Part shown: positions 56,929 to 64,000 of the stretch, piece by piece
Layout of the letters: the number at the start of each line of letters is the position of its first letter
How positions within the stretch are numbered: position 1 is the stretch's first letter
From: Mediterranea sp. An20
GTDB lineage: Bacteria; Bacteroidota; Bacteroidia; Bacteroidales; Bacteroidaceae
Length of the DNA: 64,000 nt
Direction of reading: 5' to 3'
NCBI RefSeq assembly: GCF_002160055.1
Contig: NZ_NFJV01000010.1
Coordinates: 1 to 64,000, forward strand
The notes under the pieces: generated by a model
The model's database searches: none
The model's input: only the letters and a program-made list of their open reading frames with translations
Told to the model about the DNA's origin: nothing
Position numbers and translations under genes: made by a program

Positions 56929-57770
56929 ATAAATTATACATGTGTAAAGACGGTTTCGTTAATCGAAAATCTACTTTAATAAAGTAGCCTAATAGTCTAA
57001 TTATAATATAGATAAATAGATGTATTTGCATATATAACCTATGATTTACAAATGTCCCTTTGAAATAATCCAGCATGTGTGACTATTTGATTTAATATAA
57101 GCATATAACATTCATATAAACAAGGTGTTATATTCAGATATAGACGTTATAAAAAACAAGTGTAAAGAGTAATTATACCTTCTGTTTATGAAGGTATTTA
57201 GTGCGTATTACATCTGTATATATTACATATGGAATATATTATGCTACAATATGAACATTGTACAATTACAAAAATAAATGCAGATAAGTATGATTGTGAA
57301 TATCTATGGTTGCAAAGAGAACCATTTAAGAGATTTGCCAGGTGGGTTTTAGCGTATATTGGAACAGAAATATCAAATATTCATTATTTGCATCTCTCTA
57401 TTTCCATTAGATTATGTCGTACAAAAAGGAAGACATCTGTGTATTGAGTAGGCTTGGTGTTATGTGTTACACCTCCCACATGGGGCATGCCTTTTTCTAA
57501 ATAAAGTTTGCAAGCCTCTCCGTAAGTTGAATACGTGCATTTTTCTTGGCGATAAAGAGTGAGCATTTCCTCACGTTTATCCCATTTTCCTGGATGGTGA
57601 TGCTGAATGTAAATAAGAACAGTCTACTTAAGCCATTTTCCTTGCAAAATTTGCAGTCACCTCCTACTTCACTCTGAAATAGGCGATTCTCAGGCCGTTT
57701 AAACAAAATTATCTGCCTGGTGTATATCAGTGAGCAATTTGGCCGGAGTCAAACCCTATTCATTGGGTTG
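56929..57770. other. Long AT-rich intergenic region with degenerate ORFs
   Basis: About 840 bases without a confident gene. The first 300 are very AT-rich, with a small TACCTTC/GAAGGTA hairpin near 57177-57197. On the - strand a frame ending at 57384 stays open for about 80 codons back to 57618 and reads like real protein (YRQEKCTYSTYGEACKLYLE, MPHVGGVTHNTKPTQYTDV), but I recognise no family. A second - strand frame (57497-57706, MFKRPENRLFQSEVGGDCKF) overlaps it. These are best seen as remnants of a lost gene. Confidence 0.45.
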
Positions 57771-58790
57771 TCAATGTAAAATTTTAAATACTAATTCACG
57801 CAAAATATCGGCATTACTTTGTGAGGAATTATCTACCCCTTTTGATGCGGCATCGGCATAACGGATCTCCCCGATAATCTGCATGGTTTTTATTCCGCTA
57901 TATCTTTGCATGGCAATCATATATTCTTTGGATTGCCAAGCACTCTTCAATCCGAGGAAAGAAGCGATGCCCTGTTCGGTCTTTTGTGGGGCATAGTAAG
58001 CCAACATCAGATTGGAAAAGAATCCAAAAAGTAAAGATAAAGTCATTTGGATTGGGTTTGTTTTTGGATTTTCTTCAAAATATTTTACGATACGGTTGGC
58101 TTTCAGGACATCTCTTTCTATTAAGGCACTGCGAAGTTCAAAGTTATTATAGTCTTTGCTGATGCCGATATTCTGTTCTATCTGTCCGGGGGTAATTCGT
58201 GTCTGTTTGTGAGGAAGCGTAATAATAAGCTTTTCCATTTCGCCGGTCAAACGGCTCAAATCTGTCCCTACAAAATCGGCAAGCATGGACGCAGCCTTGG
58301 GTTCTATATCATATCCTCTGCGCTTTAAGTAAATATTTATAAACGATGGAAGTTGTGTCTCTTTTAGTTTTTTCGATTCAAACAGAATGCCGCATTTCTC
58401 AATTTCAAGTGCGATTTTTTTACGTTTGTCTAATGTTCCATGCTTGTGGCAGAAAACCAAAATTGTTGACTTTTGCGGTTTCTGCAAATAGTAAGACAGC
58501 TCTTCTGTGGCCCTCAGAGATTGTGCTTCTTTTACGATGATAACCTGATATTCTGACATCATCGGATAGCGCTTGGCTGCACTGATAATAGTTGGCATGT
58601 CTGTATCAGAGCCATAGACCACAGTCAGATTGAATTCTTTTTCGGCATCAGACAAAACATTTTCGGTAATATAGTCCGATAAGAAGTCGATATAATACGA
58701 CTCTTCTCCCATCAGATAATATATGGGATAATAGTGTTTGGATTTCAACTCCTTGAGAATATCATCGAAGGTCACTTCTTGTTTGGGCAT
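57771..58790 (-). CDS. holA: DNA polymerase III delta subunit
   Basis: A 339-residue HolA protein, the clamp-loader wrench that opens the beta sliding clamp. The N-terminal AAA+-like domain starts KHYYPIYYLMGEESYYIDFL; there is no Walker motif, as expected for delta. LTGEMEKLIITLPHKQTRI and the C-terminal helical collar are family features. It is divergent in sequence, as HolA usually is. It is followed upstream on the same strand, 24 bases away, by the AMP nucleosidase gene, suggesting one transcript. Confidence 0.92.
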   Translation of the reverse strand: MPKQEVTFDDILKELKSKHYYPIYYLMGEESYYIDFLSDYITENVLSDAEKEFNLTVVYGSDTDMPTIISAAKRYPMMSEYQVIIVKEAQSLRATEELSYYLQKPQKSTILVFCHKHGTLDKRKKIALEIEKCGILFESKKLKETQLPSFINIYLKRRGYDIEPKAASMLADFVGTDLSRLTGEMEKLIITLPHKQTRITPGQIEQNIGISKDYNNFELRSALIERDVLKANRIVKYFEENPKTNPIQMTLSLLFGFFSNLMLAYYAPQKTEQGIASFLGLKSAWQSKEYMIAMQRYSGIKTMQIIGEIRYADAASKGVDNSSQSNADILRELVFKILH

Positions 58791-58814
58791 AATAATATGG
58801 AAGAAAACAATGAT

Positions 58815-59591
58815 TTACCAATCAAATTTCAGATGTCTTACAGTCCGCTTTTCGTCTATAATCATACGGAGGGCAGAAATTCCGGTATCCAGATGTTCGG
58901 CAGCATAGTTTTGTGTCACCATGTTGTCGCTTTTATCTGTTTTCACTCCTTCCGGAATCATGGGCTGGTCAGAAACCAACAGCAAAGCCCCGGTTGGGAT
59001 ATGATTCGCAAAGCCGCATGTAAAGAGAGTGGCAGTTTCCATATCCACTGCCATGGCACGGGTTTTCAGGAGATAGGCCTTGAAACGGTCGTCGTGTTCC
59101 CAAATCCGGCGGTTGGTTGTATATACAGTTCCTGTCCAATAGTCATGAGCCTTATCACGGATAGCCGAAGAAACGGCACGTTGAAGCATAAAGGCAGGAA
59201 GCGCCGGCACTTCAGGTGGGAAATAGTCATTGGATGTTCCCTCACCTCGTATGGCGGCAATCGGCAAAATGAAATCGCCTAATTTGTTTTTCTCACTGAT
59301 TCCCCCACATTTGCCCAGAAAAAGGCAAGCTTTGGGTTGGATAGCACTGAGCAAATCCATGATAATGGCAGCATTCGGACTCCCCATGCCGAAATTGATA
59401 ATCGTAATGCCGTTGGCGCATGCCGAAGTCATGTTGGCATCCCGGCCTAATACCGGAACATCGAATTTTTCCGAAAAGAGATTGATATATTTATTAAAGT
59501 TAGTCAGCAGAATATATTCCGTGAAGTCTTCTAACTTTCTTTTTGTATATCGGGGAAGCCAATTTGCTACAATTTCTTCTTTAGTTTTCAT
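58815..59591 (-). CDS. AMP nucleosidase / nucleoside phosphorylase-family enzyme
   Basis: A 258-residue member of the purine nucleoside phosphorylase fold. Bacteroidetes members of this length are annotated as AMP nucleosidase, which splits AMP to adenine and ribose 5-phosphate. Visible signs are FLGKCGGISEKNKLGDFILP for phosphate/ribose binding, AVDMETATLFTCGFANHIP with the family Met-Glu, and the LLVSDQPM motif. It is much shorter than E. coli Amn, which carries an extra N-terminal domain. A nucleoside phosphorylase role cannot be excluded. It starts 97 bases from a divergent gene. Confidence 0.85.
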   Translation of the reverse strand: MKTKEEIVANWLPRYTKRKLEDFTEYILLTNFNKYINLFSEKFDVPVLGRDANMTSACANGITIINFGMGSPNAAIIMDLLSAIQPKACLFLGKCGGISEKNKLGDFILPIAAIRGEGTSNDYFPPEVPALPAFMLQRAVSSAIRDKAHDYWTGTVYTTNRRIWEHDDRFKAYLLKTRAMAVDMETATLFTCGFANHIPTGALLLVSDQPMIPEGVKTDKSDNMVTQNYAAEHLDTGISALRMIIDEKRTVRHLKFDW

Positions 59592-59687
59592 TCGATTTCA
59601 CTATTTTTGCACGATTAATGTTGCTTCCAGGCGAAGTGTAAATGCAACCTAATCTTTTATCCTTAATTAGTTTGACAAATATAGGAA

Positions 59688-60146
59688 ATGTTATTGTTAA
59701 ATTTACCCTCTTTCGACACCAAAATAATGAAAAGAGACGGAAAAAATGTCATCTTTGACATAATCCGGCGCAAATATGTGGCACTGACTCCAGAAGAATG
59801 GGTGCGGCAGCATTTTGTACATTTTCTCATAGAGCAAAAGGGTTACCCGCGGTCACTGCTTGCCAATGAGGTGCAATTGGTATTGAATGGCACAAAAAAG
59901 CGCTGTGATACCGTGCTTTACAAGCGCGATCTCACAGCGCAAATGATTGTGGAATATAAAGCTCCGGATGTAGAAATCACGCAATCCGTTTTTGATCAGA
60001 TAGGCCGCTACAATCTGGTATTGCATGTAGACTATCTGGTGGTCAGCAACGGCATACGGCATTTCTGCTGCCGGATGGATTACGGGCAGAAAAAGTATGT
60101 CTTCCTGCCCGAAATTCCAGCTTACAAATGTCTGTCAATGGAATAA
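59688..60146 (+). CDS. Orphan type I restriction HsdR-N domain protein (PD-(D/E)xK-like)
   Basis: A 152-residue protein made of one HsdR N-terminal-type domain. The nuclease-like residues are E61, D74 (KKRCDTVLY) and E89-x-K91 (MIVEYKAP), the PD-(D/E)xK pattern. No helicase domain and no hsdM or hsdS gene is nearby, so it is not a working type I system. Genes like this are found alone in many Bacteroides; their function is unknown. A -7 box TATTTTTG at 59602-59609 lies in the gap shared with the divergent AMP nucleosidase gene. It converges on the zinc-ribbon gene. Confidence 0.85.
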   Translation: MLLLNLPSFDTKIMKRDGKNVIFDIIRRKYVALTPEEWVRQHFVHFLIEQKGYPRSLLANEVQLVLNGTKKRCDTVLYKRDLTAQMIVEYKAPDVEITQSVFDQIGRYNLVLHVDYLVVSNGIRHFCCRMDYGQKKYVFLPEIPAYKCLSME

Positions 60147-60162
60147 GTACAAACGGATTCTC

Positions 60163-61002
60163 TTATTCGCTTGTGATTCTCCGTCTGCGGGTAGGCTTAT
60201 CCTTCGGAGCTTCCGACTTCACGTCAGGAGCAACGCCTGCCAATTCCGGGTCTATCATAATGCGGCCGCAATATTCGCAAACAATGATTTTCTTGCGCGA
60301 ACGGATGTCCAACTGACGCTGAGGCGGAATTTTGTTGAAGCAACCGCCGCAAGCATCGCGCTGCACATAGACAATGCCCAGACCGTTGCGCGAATTCTTA
60401 CGGATACGTTTGAACGACTGCAGGAGGCGCGGTTCTATTTTAGTTTCCAATTCCTTGGCTTTATCGCGCAGTTTTTCTTCTTCCTGTTTGGTTTCTGCCA
60501 CAATCTCGTCCAGCTCGTTTCGTTTGGCTTCCAGGTCTTTGGTGCGCTCTTCTAATTTTTCAGAGCACTTCCCTACTTCCTTTTCTTTGTCGTTCTGCTG
60601 GTCGGTGAATTCGCGGATGCGCTTTTCGCAAAGTTCAATTTCCAATGTCTGGAACTCAATTTCTTTGCTCAAGAAATCATATTCACGATTATTGCGCACA
60701 TTATCCTGCTGTTCTTTATATTTGGCAACCGAAGATTTTGCAGCTTCTATCTCTACCTTTTTCCCTGCAATAGAGGTTTTCAGTTCTGCAATCTCCGATT
60801 TCAGTCTTTCGATACGTGTGTTCAAACCGGCAATTTCATCCTCCAGGTCCTGCACTTCTAAGGGAAGCTCACCTCGAAGCGTTTTGATTTCGTCTATCTT
60901 TGACAGCATTGTTTGCAACTGGTACAAGGCTTTCAGCTTTTGTTCCACAGTTAAATCTTGAGGATTCTTTTTTGCTTCTTTTGTCGTAGTAGTTGTAGCC
61001 AT
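60163..61002 (-). CDS. Coiled-coil protein with C4 zinc ribbon
   Basis: A 279-residue protein. Residues ~20-200 are a long antiparallel coiled coil (LEDEIAGLNTRIERLKSEIA, KEVGKCSEKLEERTKDLEAK). Near the C-terminus is a zinc ribbon with CGGCFNKIPPQ and CEYCGRIMID, four cysteines in two CxxC pairs. A lysine/arginine-rich tail follows. The family is widespread and typically paired with a Nif3-like gene, as here, 26 bases upstream. It probably binds nucleic acid or ribosome-related partners, but no function is proven. Confidence 0.85.
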   Translation of the reverse strand: MATTTTTKEAKKNPQDLTVEQKLKALYQLQTMLSKIDEIKTLRGELPLEVQDLEDEIAGLNTRIERLKSEIAELKTSIAGKKVEIEAAKSSVAKYKEQQDNVRNNREYDFLSKEIEFQTLEIELCEKRIREFTDQQNDKEKEVGKCSEKLEERTKDLEAKRNELDEIVAETKQEEEKLRDKAKELETKIEPRLLQSFKRIRKNSRNGLGIVYVQRDACGGCFNKIPPQRQLDIRSRKKIIVCEYCGRIMIDPELAGVAPDVKSEAPKDKPTRRRRITSE

Positions 61003-61028
61003 ATCTCGTTGATTAATAAATATTATTC

Positions 61029-61811
61029 TTACAAGTATTTTATAGGATTAGTATTGGTCCGCGTCTGACGCACGTCAAGCGTGGGGAACTGCTCCCGAAT
61101 GATGTTCTCAAATATTTCCTTGGTATATTGCTCGCTCTCGTAATGCCCTAATGAGGCCAAAAGGATGTCATCGTCATGCCCGAAGAATTCGTGATACTTG
61201 ATTTCACCCGTTACGAACACATCGGCACCTTCTTCCAATGCTTTAGGGATAAGAAACGAGCCTGCTCCGCCGCAAAGAGCCACCTTTTGTATCTCACGTC
61301 CGCGAAGCCGGTTGTGCATCAAGCACTCCGATTCGAATATCTTTTTTATCCTGCGAAGGAAATCCGTTTCGGTCTCGGGCACTTCTAAAGAGCCAATGAC
61401 CCCCGACCCCGACAGACCGTCTTCGCCCTGCGGCTGCAAAATACGCAAATTGGCAAGCCCGATTTTTTCTGCCATCTTGAAATTCACTCCTCCCGGCGCA
61501 TTGTCCAGATTGGTATGGGCGGCATATATGGTTATGTCATTTTTGATGGCTTTCATTACACAGCGTTCTATGTAGCTGCTGCCCGTAATGCTTTTCAATC
61601 CATGAAACAGCAACGGATGATGGGCAACAATCAGATTGTAACCCAAAGAAGCAGCTTCATCTACAACGTCTTCAGTAACGTCCAGACACAATAAAGCCCC
61701 TGTGGCGTGCGCTTCTGTCACTCCCGTCTGTAAGCCGGCGTTGTCAAATCCGTCTTGCAGGGGCAGAGGCGCAAATCGTTCAAGGGCTGCAATAATCTCC
61801 TTAATCTTCAT
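61029..61811 (-). CDS. Nif3-like dinuclear metal-centre hexameric protein
   Basis: A 260-residue NIF3/GTP cyclohydrolase I type 2-like protein. Metal ligands are visible in LIVAHHPLLFHGLKSI and AAHTNLDNAPGG near the N-terminus and in TGEIKYHEFFGHD and GHYESEQYTKE near the C-terminus. The family forms toroidal hexamers; its biochemical role is uncertain. It lacks the central PII-like insertion of the ~370-residue forms. The ATG at 61811 gives the family start MKIKEIIAALERFAPLPLQ; an earlier ATG at 61940 is upstream of the promoter box. Confidence 0.92.
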   Translation of the reverse strand: MKIKEIIAALERFAPLPLQDGFDNAGLQTGVTEAHATGALLCLDVTEDVVDEAASLGYNLIVAHHPLLFHGLKSITGSSYIERCVMKAIKNDITIYAAHTNLDNAPGGVNFKMAEKIGLANLRILQPQGEDGLSGSGVIGSLEVPETETDFLRRIKKIFESECLMHNRLRGREIQKVALCGGAGSFLIPKALEEGADVFVTGEIKYHEFFGHDDDILLASLGHYESEQYTKEIFENIIREQFPTLDVRQTRTNTNPIKYL

Positions 61812-61830
61812 TGCGTTGGCAAATTTTATG

Positions 61831-61838
61831 CAAAGGTA
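61831..61838 (-). promoter_or_regulatory. Nif3/zinc-ribbon operon -7 box
   Basis: On the - strand this reads TACCTTTG, an exact TAnnTTTG match, 20 bases before the ATG at 61811. The -33 element is not clear. Confidence 0.6.
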
Positions 61839-62012
61839 AGCAAAAAGTATGGTATTTTGCACTGAACACCCTGAAAAAGTGAGGTGATTTAGACTTTTTA
61901 TGGAGTGCTCAGAAGCATCTGAGGGGCTGCTTGCGCCCAAAATAAACCGGAAGCAAATGTCCGGACGCTTACAAGCATCTTCCTAAGCACTTGGAAGCGC
62001 GCTCGCAAAGGC

Positions 62013-62147
62013 TTACGAGCAGTCCTCTGATAGGTATAGTTCAACATCCTGGTTGACAGCAAGATACAGATGCAGGTGGTATCTGTCGCTCATTTGCTGG
62101 TCTTCCAAAACCTCTTCAACGTTCTTAATTGACGCAATCGCCTGTTT
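62013..62147 (-). pseudogene. Short coding-like remnant in the Nif3-agmatine deiminase gap
   Basis: A 44-codon - strand frame, open from the upstream stop to a TAA at 62013-62015, reads like protein: AIASIKNVEEVLEDQQ then MSDRYHLHLYLAVNQDVELY. Only an internal ATG at 62093 is available (26 codons). I do not recognise the family. It may be the end of a lost gene or a very small gene. The rest of the 61839-62216 gap shows scattered repeats of GCTTACAAGC-like words and no other gene. Confidence 0.3.
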
Positions 62148-62216
62148 TTATGCTGTATTAACAGTTTTTTTTCTCTCTATCGGTTGCCATCTTTTGGTGG
62201 TAAAGCAGGTTCCATG

Positions 62217-62224
62217 TATCTTTG
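62217..62224 (+). promoter_or_regulatory. Agmatine deiminase promoter -7 box
   Basis: TATCTTTG fits the consensus and lies 26 bases before the chosen ATG at 62250. It rules out the longer frame opening at 62184. Confidence 0.6.
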
Positions 62225-62249
62225 CATAACTAATAAATGGAATATACTT

Positions 62250-63374
62250 ATGGGTTATGTATTAGGAATGCCGCTGGAAGGCGCGGCAAACGAACAAGAT
62301 TATCAGGTACGTTTTGGTAAGAACATGTCATACCAAGTTGAGATGCGTGCCCCGGTGCTGCCGGCTGAATGGGCTCTGCAGAGTGGCATCCAGCTCACTT
62401 GGCCGCATGAGCAGACGGATTGGGCATATATGCTGGACGAGGTGGAGGACTGCTTTACCCGTATAGCCCGTGAAGTAGCCCAACGCCAGCAACTGCTCAT
62501 TGTGCATCCTCACCCTGAACAGGTTAAACGAAAATTAGAGCAGGCGAATGTATATCTGAATAATGTTTCTTTTGTCGCTTGTGATACCAACGATACCTGG
62601 GCACGTGACCATGGAGCAATCACGATGCTCGACGTGAACGGTCCTTCTTTGTTGGATTTTACCTTCAACGGCTGGGGACTGAAATTTGCGGCGGATAAAG
62701 ACAACCTCATCACGCGACAACTGGTAAAAGCACGTGCCCTGAACGGGGCTTATGTCAACCGCTTAGGTTTTGTCTTGGAAGGAGGTTCCATAGAAAGTGA
62801 CGGGGTCGGTACCCTGCTGACAACCAGCCGCTGCCTGTTGTCCCCTAACCGCAACGGGCAAATGAACCGGGCTGAAATAGAGGAATATCTGTGTTCTGTG
62901 TTTCATTTGCAACGCGTTTTATGGTTGGAGCATGGGTATTTGGCCGGCGATGATACAGACAGCCATATTGATACCTTGGCCCGTTTCTGCGATGCAGATA
63001 CCCTTGCTTATGTGAAGTGTTATGACACGGAGGATGAGCATTATGAAGAATTGAGCCAAATGGAAGCAGAATTGCAGTCGTTCAGGAATCTGGCCGGAGA
63101 GCCCTATAACTTGTTGCCCCTTCCCCTGCCCGACCCTATTGTGGAGAATGGCGAGCGCTTGCCTGCTACTTATGCCAATTTCCTCATATTGAACGATGCC
63201 GTTCTTTATCCTACTTATGCACAGGCAGATAAGGATGCAGAAGCTGGCAAGATACTGAAGGAGGCTTTCCCTGGAAGAGACATCGTAGGGATTGATTGCT
63301 GTCCGTTAATCCGTCAGCACGGTTCTTTGCACTGTGTGACAATGCAATATCCCGCCGGGGTAATAAAAAGATAA
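62250..63374 (+). CDS. Agmatine deiminase family protein
   Basis: A 374-residue member of the peptidyl-arginine/agmatine deiminase family. Visible active-site segments are DTWARDHGAITML, EGGSIESDGVGTLLTT, DDTDSHIDTLARF and the nucleophile cysteine in HGSLHCVTMQYP. It should hydrolyse agmatine to N-carbamoylputrescine and ammonia. The next gene encodes the enzyme for the following step, which supports agmatine over protein arginine as substrate. The start could also be 62325 or 62343, since the family core begins at MRAPVLPAEWA. Confidence 0.9.
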   Translation: MGYVLGMPLEGAANEQDYQVRFGKNMSYQVEMRAPVLPAEWALQSGIQLTWPHEQTDWAYMLDEVEDCFTRIAREVAQRQQLLIVHPHPEQVKRKLEQANVYLNNVSFVACDTNDTWARDHGAITMLDVNGPSLLDFTFNGWGLKFAADKDNLITRQLVKARALNGAYVNRLGFVLEGGSIESDGVGTLLTTSRCLLSPNRNGQMNRAEIEEYLCSVFHLQRVLWLEHGYLAGDDTDSHIDTLARFCDADTLAYVKCYDTEDEHYEELSQMEAELQSFRNLAGEPYNLLPLPLPDPIVENGERLPATYANFLILNDAVLYPTYAQADKDAEAGKILKEAFPGRDIVGIDCCPLIRQHGSLHCVTMQYPAGVIKR

Positions 63375-63494
63375 AACGACGGAGAACTGGTGCTTATCCG
63401 TCTTGTATGGAACGAAAAATCAGTGTGGTTCCATGACTTTGTGTAAGATATAAGATGTATCTGATTAGTTACTTAATAAATAATGTATATAAAT

Positions 63495-64000
63495 ATGGCA
63501 AGGAAACTGAAAGTTGGAATTATACAGCAAGCCAATACGCCCGATTTGCATGAGAATTTGATGAATCTGGCACGCAGCATTGAAGCTTGCGCTTCTCACG
63601 GAGCCGAATTAGTGGTGCTTCAGGAGTTGCATAACACTCTTTATTTTTGTCAAACAGAAAACACCCGTCTTTTTGATTTGGCCGAACCTATTCCCGGCCC
63701 TTCCACAGGCTTCTTTTCGGAACTTGCTGCTTCTTTGAATATCGTTCTGGTAACTTCGCTCTTCGAAAAAAGAGCTCCCGGATTATATCACAATACAGCT
63801 GTTGTATTTGACAAAGATGGTAGCATAGCCGGTAAATATCGCAAGATGCACATTCCGGACGACCCCGCATATTACGAGAAATTCTATTTTACTCCAGGCG
63901 ATTTAGGGTTCAATCCCATACAAACCTCCATTGGGAAACTGGGAGTTCTGGTCTGCTGGGATCAATGGTATCCCGAAGCTGCACGCTTAATGGCGTTGAA
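63495..64000 (+). CDS. N-carbamoylputrescine amidase, 3' truncated by the window
   Basis: The first 168 residues of a nitrilase-superfamily amidase. The catalytic triad is visible: Glu in VVLQELHNTLYF, Lys in YRKMHIPDDPAYYEKFYFTP and Cys in GVLVCWDQWYPEAARL. The DQWYPE context is typical of N-carbamoylputrescine amidase, which releases putrescine, CO2 and ammonia. It starts 120 bases after the agmatine deiminase gene in the same direction. The reading frame is open at the window edge. Confidence 0.92.
   Translation, partial: MARKLKVGIIQQANTPDLHENLMNLARSIEACASHGAELVVLQELHNTLYFCQTENTRLFDLAEPIPGPSTGFFSELAASLNIVLVTSLFEKRAPGLYHNTAVVFDKDGSIAGKYRKMHIPDDPAYYEKFYFTPGDLGFNPIQTSIGKLGVLVCWDQWYPEAARLMAL

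Noticed and set aside
57229-57447. A 72-codon + strand frame in the XRE-holA gap
   Set aside because: No family, no promoter, and it overlaps a more protein-like - strand frame; treated as part of a degenerate region.
59688-60146. A type I restriction-modification system
   Set aside because: Only the HsdR N-terminal-type domain is present; helicase, HsdM and HsdS are missing from the window.

Overview
The window reads as a chromosomal segment of a Bacteroidales bacterium, most likely Bacteroides or Phocaeicola. The evidence is the TAnnTTTG -7 promoter boxes, the MoxR/Bat aerotolerance operon, a small DUF4295-type protein next to L28 and L33, DUF4251 and TamB-type envelope proteins, the near absence of Shine-Dalgarno sequences, and many ATGA start/stop overlaps. 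The species cannot be fixed from the sequence alone.

Region 1 (1-15835, + strand) is a surface-polysaccharide locus (capsule or O-antigen). It opens inside a sugar-nucleotide dehydratase gene. It then carries a nearly complete CMP-legionaminic-acid pathway of the Campylobacter GDP-linked type: legC, legH, legI, legG, legF, ptmF, ptmA, ptmE. A PP-loop N-acetyl-sugar amidotransferase (PtmG/PseA/WbpG type) follows and could convert an acetamido group to an acetamidino group. After a hairpin comes a strikingly AT-rich block: a GT4 glycosyltransferase, a Wzx flippase, a GT52-like transferase with bacterial sialyltransferase motifs, and a Wzy polymerase. Beyond a 350-bp gene-free junction, the locus ends with UDP-galactopyranose mutase and a GT2 glycosyltransferase. 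The implied product is a Wzx/Wzy-assembled glycan containing a legionaminic-type nonulosonate and galactofuranose.

Region 2 (16031-23102, - strand) holds envelope proteins: a DUF4251 protein, an S41 protease lipoprotein and TamB. Region 3 (23246-29189, + strand) is housekeeping: tsaD, pncC, rpmB-rpmG-DUF4295, ftsY, rimO, a plain HU gene and an HU-domain protein with a C-terminal membrane anchor. Region 4 (29376-37878, + strand) is the moxR-DUF58-membrane protein-batA-batB-batC-batD-batE operon.

Region 5 (37879-50706) has a repeat-bearing gap, a small HTH-like protein, a gyrA-TPR operon on the - strand, then clpC, htpG and a patatin/beta-barrel fusion (type Vd-like) on the + strand. Two identical tRNA-Arg(ACG) genes follow, then a 21-bp tandem repeat and a 166-bp palindromic element. 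Region 6 (50723-64000) is mostly housekeeping: dapA, ligA, trmD, pyrD-pyrK, an XRE regulator with a clear promoter and inverted repeat, holA, AMP nucleosidase, an orphan HsdR-N/PD-(D/E)xK-like protein, a zinc-ribbon coiled-coil protein with a Nif3-like protein, and an agmatine-to-putrescine gene pair whose second gene runs off the end.

The most distinctive system is the nonulosonate operon with its amidotransferase and candidate CMP-nonulosonate transferase. I see no CRISPR array, integrase, intact insertion sequence or rRNA.
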